Shown: piece after piece, positions 4,668-5,068 of the stretch
Position numbering within the stretch: position 1 is the stretch's first letter
Layout of the letters: each line of letters begins with the position of its first letter
DNA from: Bacilli bacterium
GTDB lineage: Bacteria; Bacillota_I; Bacilli_A; RF39; UBA660
NCBI GenBank assembly: GCA_016297695.1
Contig: JAEDGC010000088.1
Location: 1-5,068, forward strand
DNA: 5,068 nucleotides
Direction of reading: 5' to 3'
Position numbers and translations under genes: made by a program
Notes under the pieces: generated by a model
Told to the model about the DNA's origin: nothing
Seen by the model: only the letters and a program-made list of their open reading frames with translations
Databases searched by the model: none

Positions 4668-4678
4668 CAAAATAAGTA

Positions 4679-4707
4679 TTGACATTTAGATAGTAATAAA
4701 GTATAAT
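4679..4707 (+). promoter_or_regulatory. SigA-type promoter for the 4747 gene
   Basis: TTGACA (4679-4684), 17 bases, TATAAT (4702-4707), followed by ATAAGTATAA over the expected start near 4714. The leader to ATG 4747 is about 33 bases. Confidence 0.92.
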
Positions 4708-4746
4708 ATAAGTATAAATAATAAATAAAAGGGAGAGATGATAATT

Positions 4747-5067
4747 ATGAGTATGGATTTAGTGCTATATGGAACTTTAGGTTTAGAAGCTTTTATGGTG
4801 TTATTTGGATTTAGAAAGATTGTAGAAGCATTAGTTTATTTGAAAAATACTAAAGAATGTTATAAAGAATATAGTCAAGATATAGAAATGCTTATAAAAG
4901 ATATGAAAGCTGATGGATTATATAAAGAAGACGAAGAAGTGGATGCTGATAGATTATTATTTAGTATGAATTTACAATTAGCTGATGCAAAGTTTAAAGT
5001 TTGGAAATGTATTATTGCTACTTTAATTATAGTACCATTTTTAATAAAAACATTATCATTTATATAA
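4747..5067 (+). CDS. 106-aa protein with a membrane segment at each end
   Basis: Three in-frame ATG codons lie at 4738, 4747 and 4753. The ribosome site GGGAG (4731-4735) is only 2 bases from the first and 11 from the second, so I choose 4747. Residues about 5-22 (LVLYGTLGLEAFMVLFGF) and 86-106 (WKCIIATLIIVPFLIKTLSFI) are hydrophobic and probably cross the membrane. Between them, residues about 25-85 are a charged, mostly helical stretch with an acidic Glu-Asp-Glu-Glu-Val-Asp turn. The positive residues after the first segment suggest the middle domain is cytoplasmic. The layout resembles small holin-like or superinfection-exclusion membrane proteins, but there is no specific match. TAA (5065-5067) is one base before the window ends, so any hairpin after it would lie outside. 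Confidence 0.85.
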   Translation: MSMDLVLYGTLGLEAFMVLFGFRKIVEALVYLKNTKECYKEYSQDIEMLIKDMKADGLYKEDEEVDADRLLFSMNLQLADAKFKVWKCIIATLIIVPFLIKTLSFI

Positions 5068-5068
5068 A

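Noticed and set aside
664..4707. CRISPR-like array, because of the repeated intergenic sequence
   Set aside because: The repeats are promoters and hairpins separated by whole genes of differing length, not short spacers.

Overview
This 5,068-base window is very AT-rich (by eye roughly a quarter G+C). It is densely coding, with every gene on the + strand. Start sites are preceded by strong Shine-Dalgarno (SD) sequences, and TGA is used as a stop while Trp is TGG, so the code is the standard bacterial one. Near-perfect SigA-type promoters, small mostly unrecognisable proteins, two small membrane proteins and several phage-like families suggest the early or host-takeover region of a large phage of a low-GC Gram-positive host, with Clostridia most likely. 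A plasmid or integrated element, or a Fusobacterium host, cannot be excluded. No structural, replication or integrase gene is present to settle this.

Layout. Positions 1-165 hold the 3' end of an unidentified gene. It overlaps an unidentified 169-aa gene (158-667) by 8 bases. From position 664 the organisation changes to a string of short cassettes, most with their own promoter and 3' hairpin. Two tandem paralogues come first (724-1188 and 1283-1756), each with an N-terminal SH3/KOW-like region and a C-terminal Cys cluster. A pair of tiny membrane-protein genes follows (1847-1972 and 1981-2193), then a coiled-coil protein (2315-2965) and an 84-aa phage-type protein (3011-3265). Next are two zinc-metallopeptidase-like proteins, one SprT-like (3371-3955) and one with HEVGH plus ExxADxFA (4051-4650). 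A protein with a membrane segment at each end closes the window (4747-5067).

Regulation. Seven promoters share a TTGACA or TTGACT -35 box, exactly 17 bases of spacer and a perfect TATAAT. All seven carry AGTATAA around the predicted start of transcription. Seven hairpins sit across or just after stop codons, six of them followed by one of these promoters. The purine-rich 5' arm is usually the last codons of the gene, and the 3' arm varies to match it and is always followed by AG. This gives mostly monocistronic units built on a repeated intergenic module. The exceptions are the membrane-protein pair, which shares one promoter, and the 3011 gene, whose junction keeps the hairpin but has neither U-tract nor promoter.

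No pathway can be reconstructed. The genes look like a co-expressed set of accessory early functions rather than parts of one enzyme system. The most distinctive feature is the cassette architecture, not any single protein.
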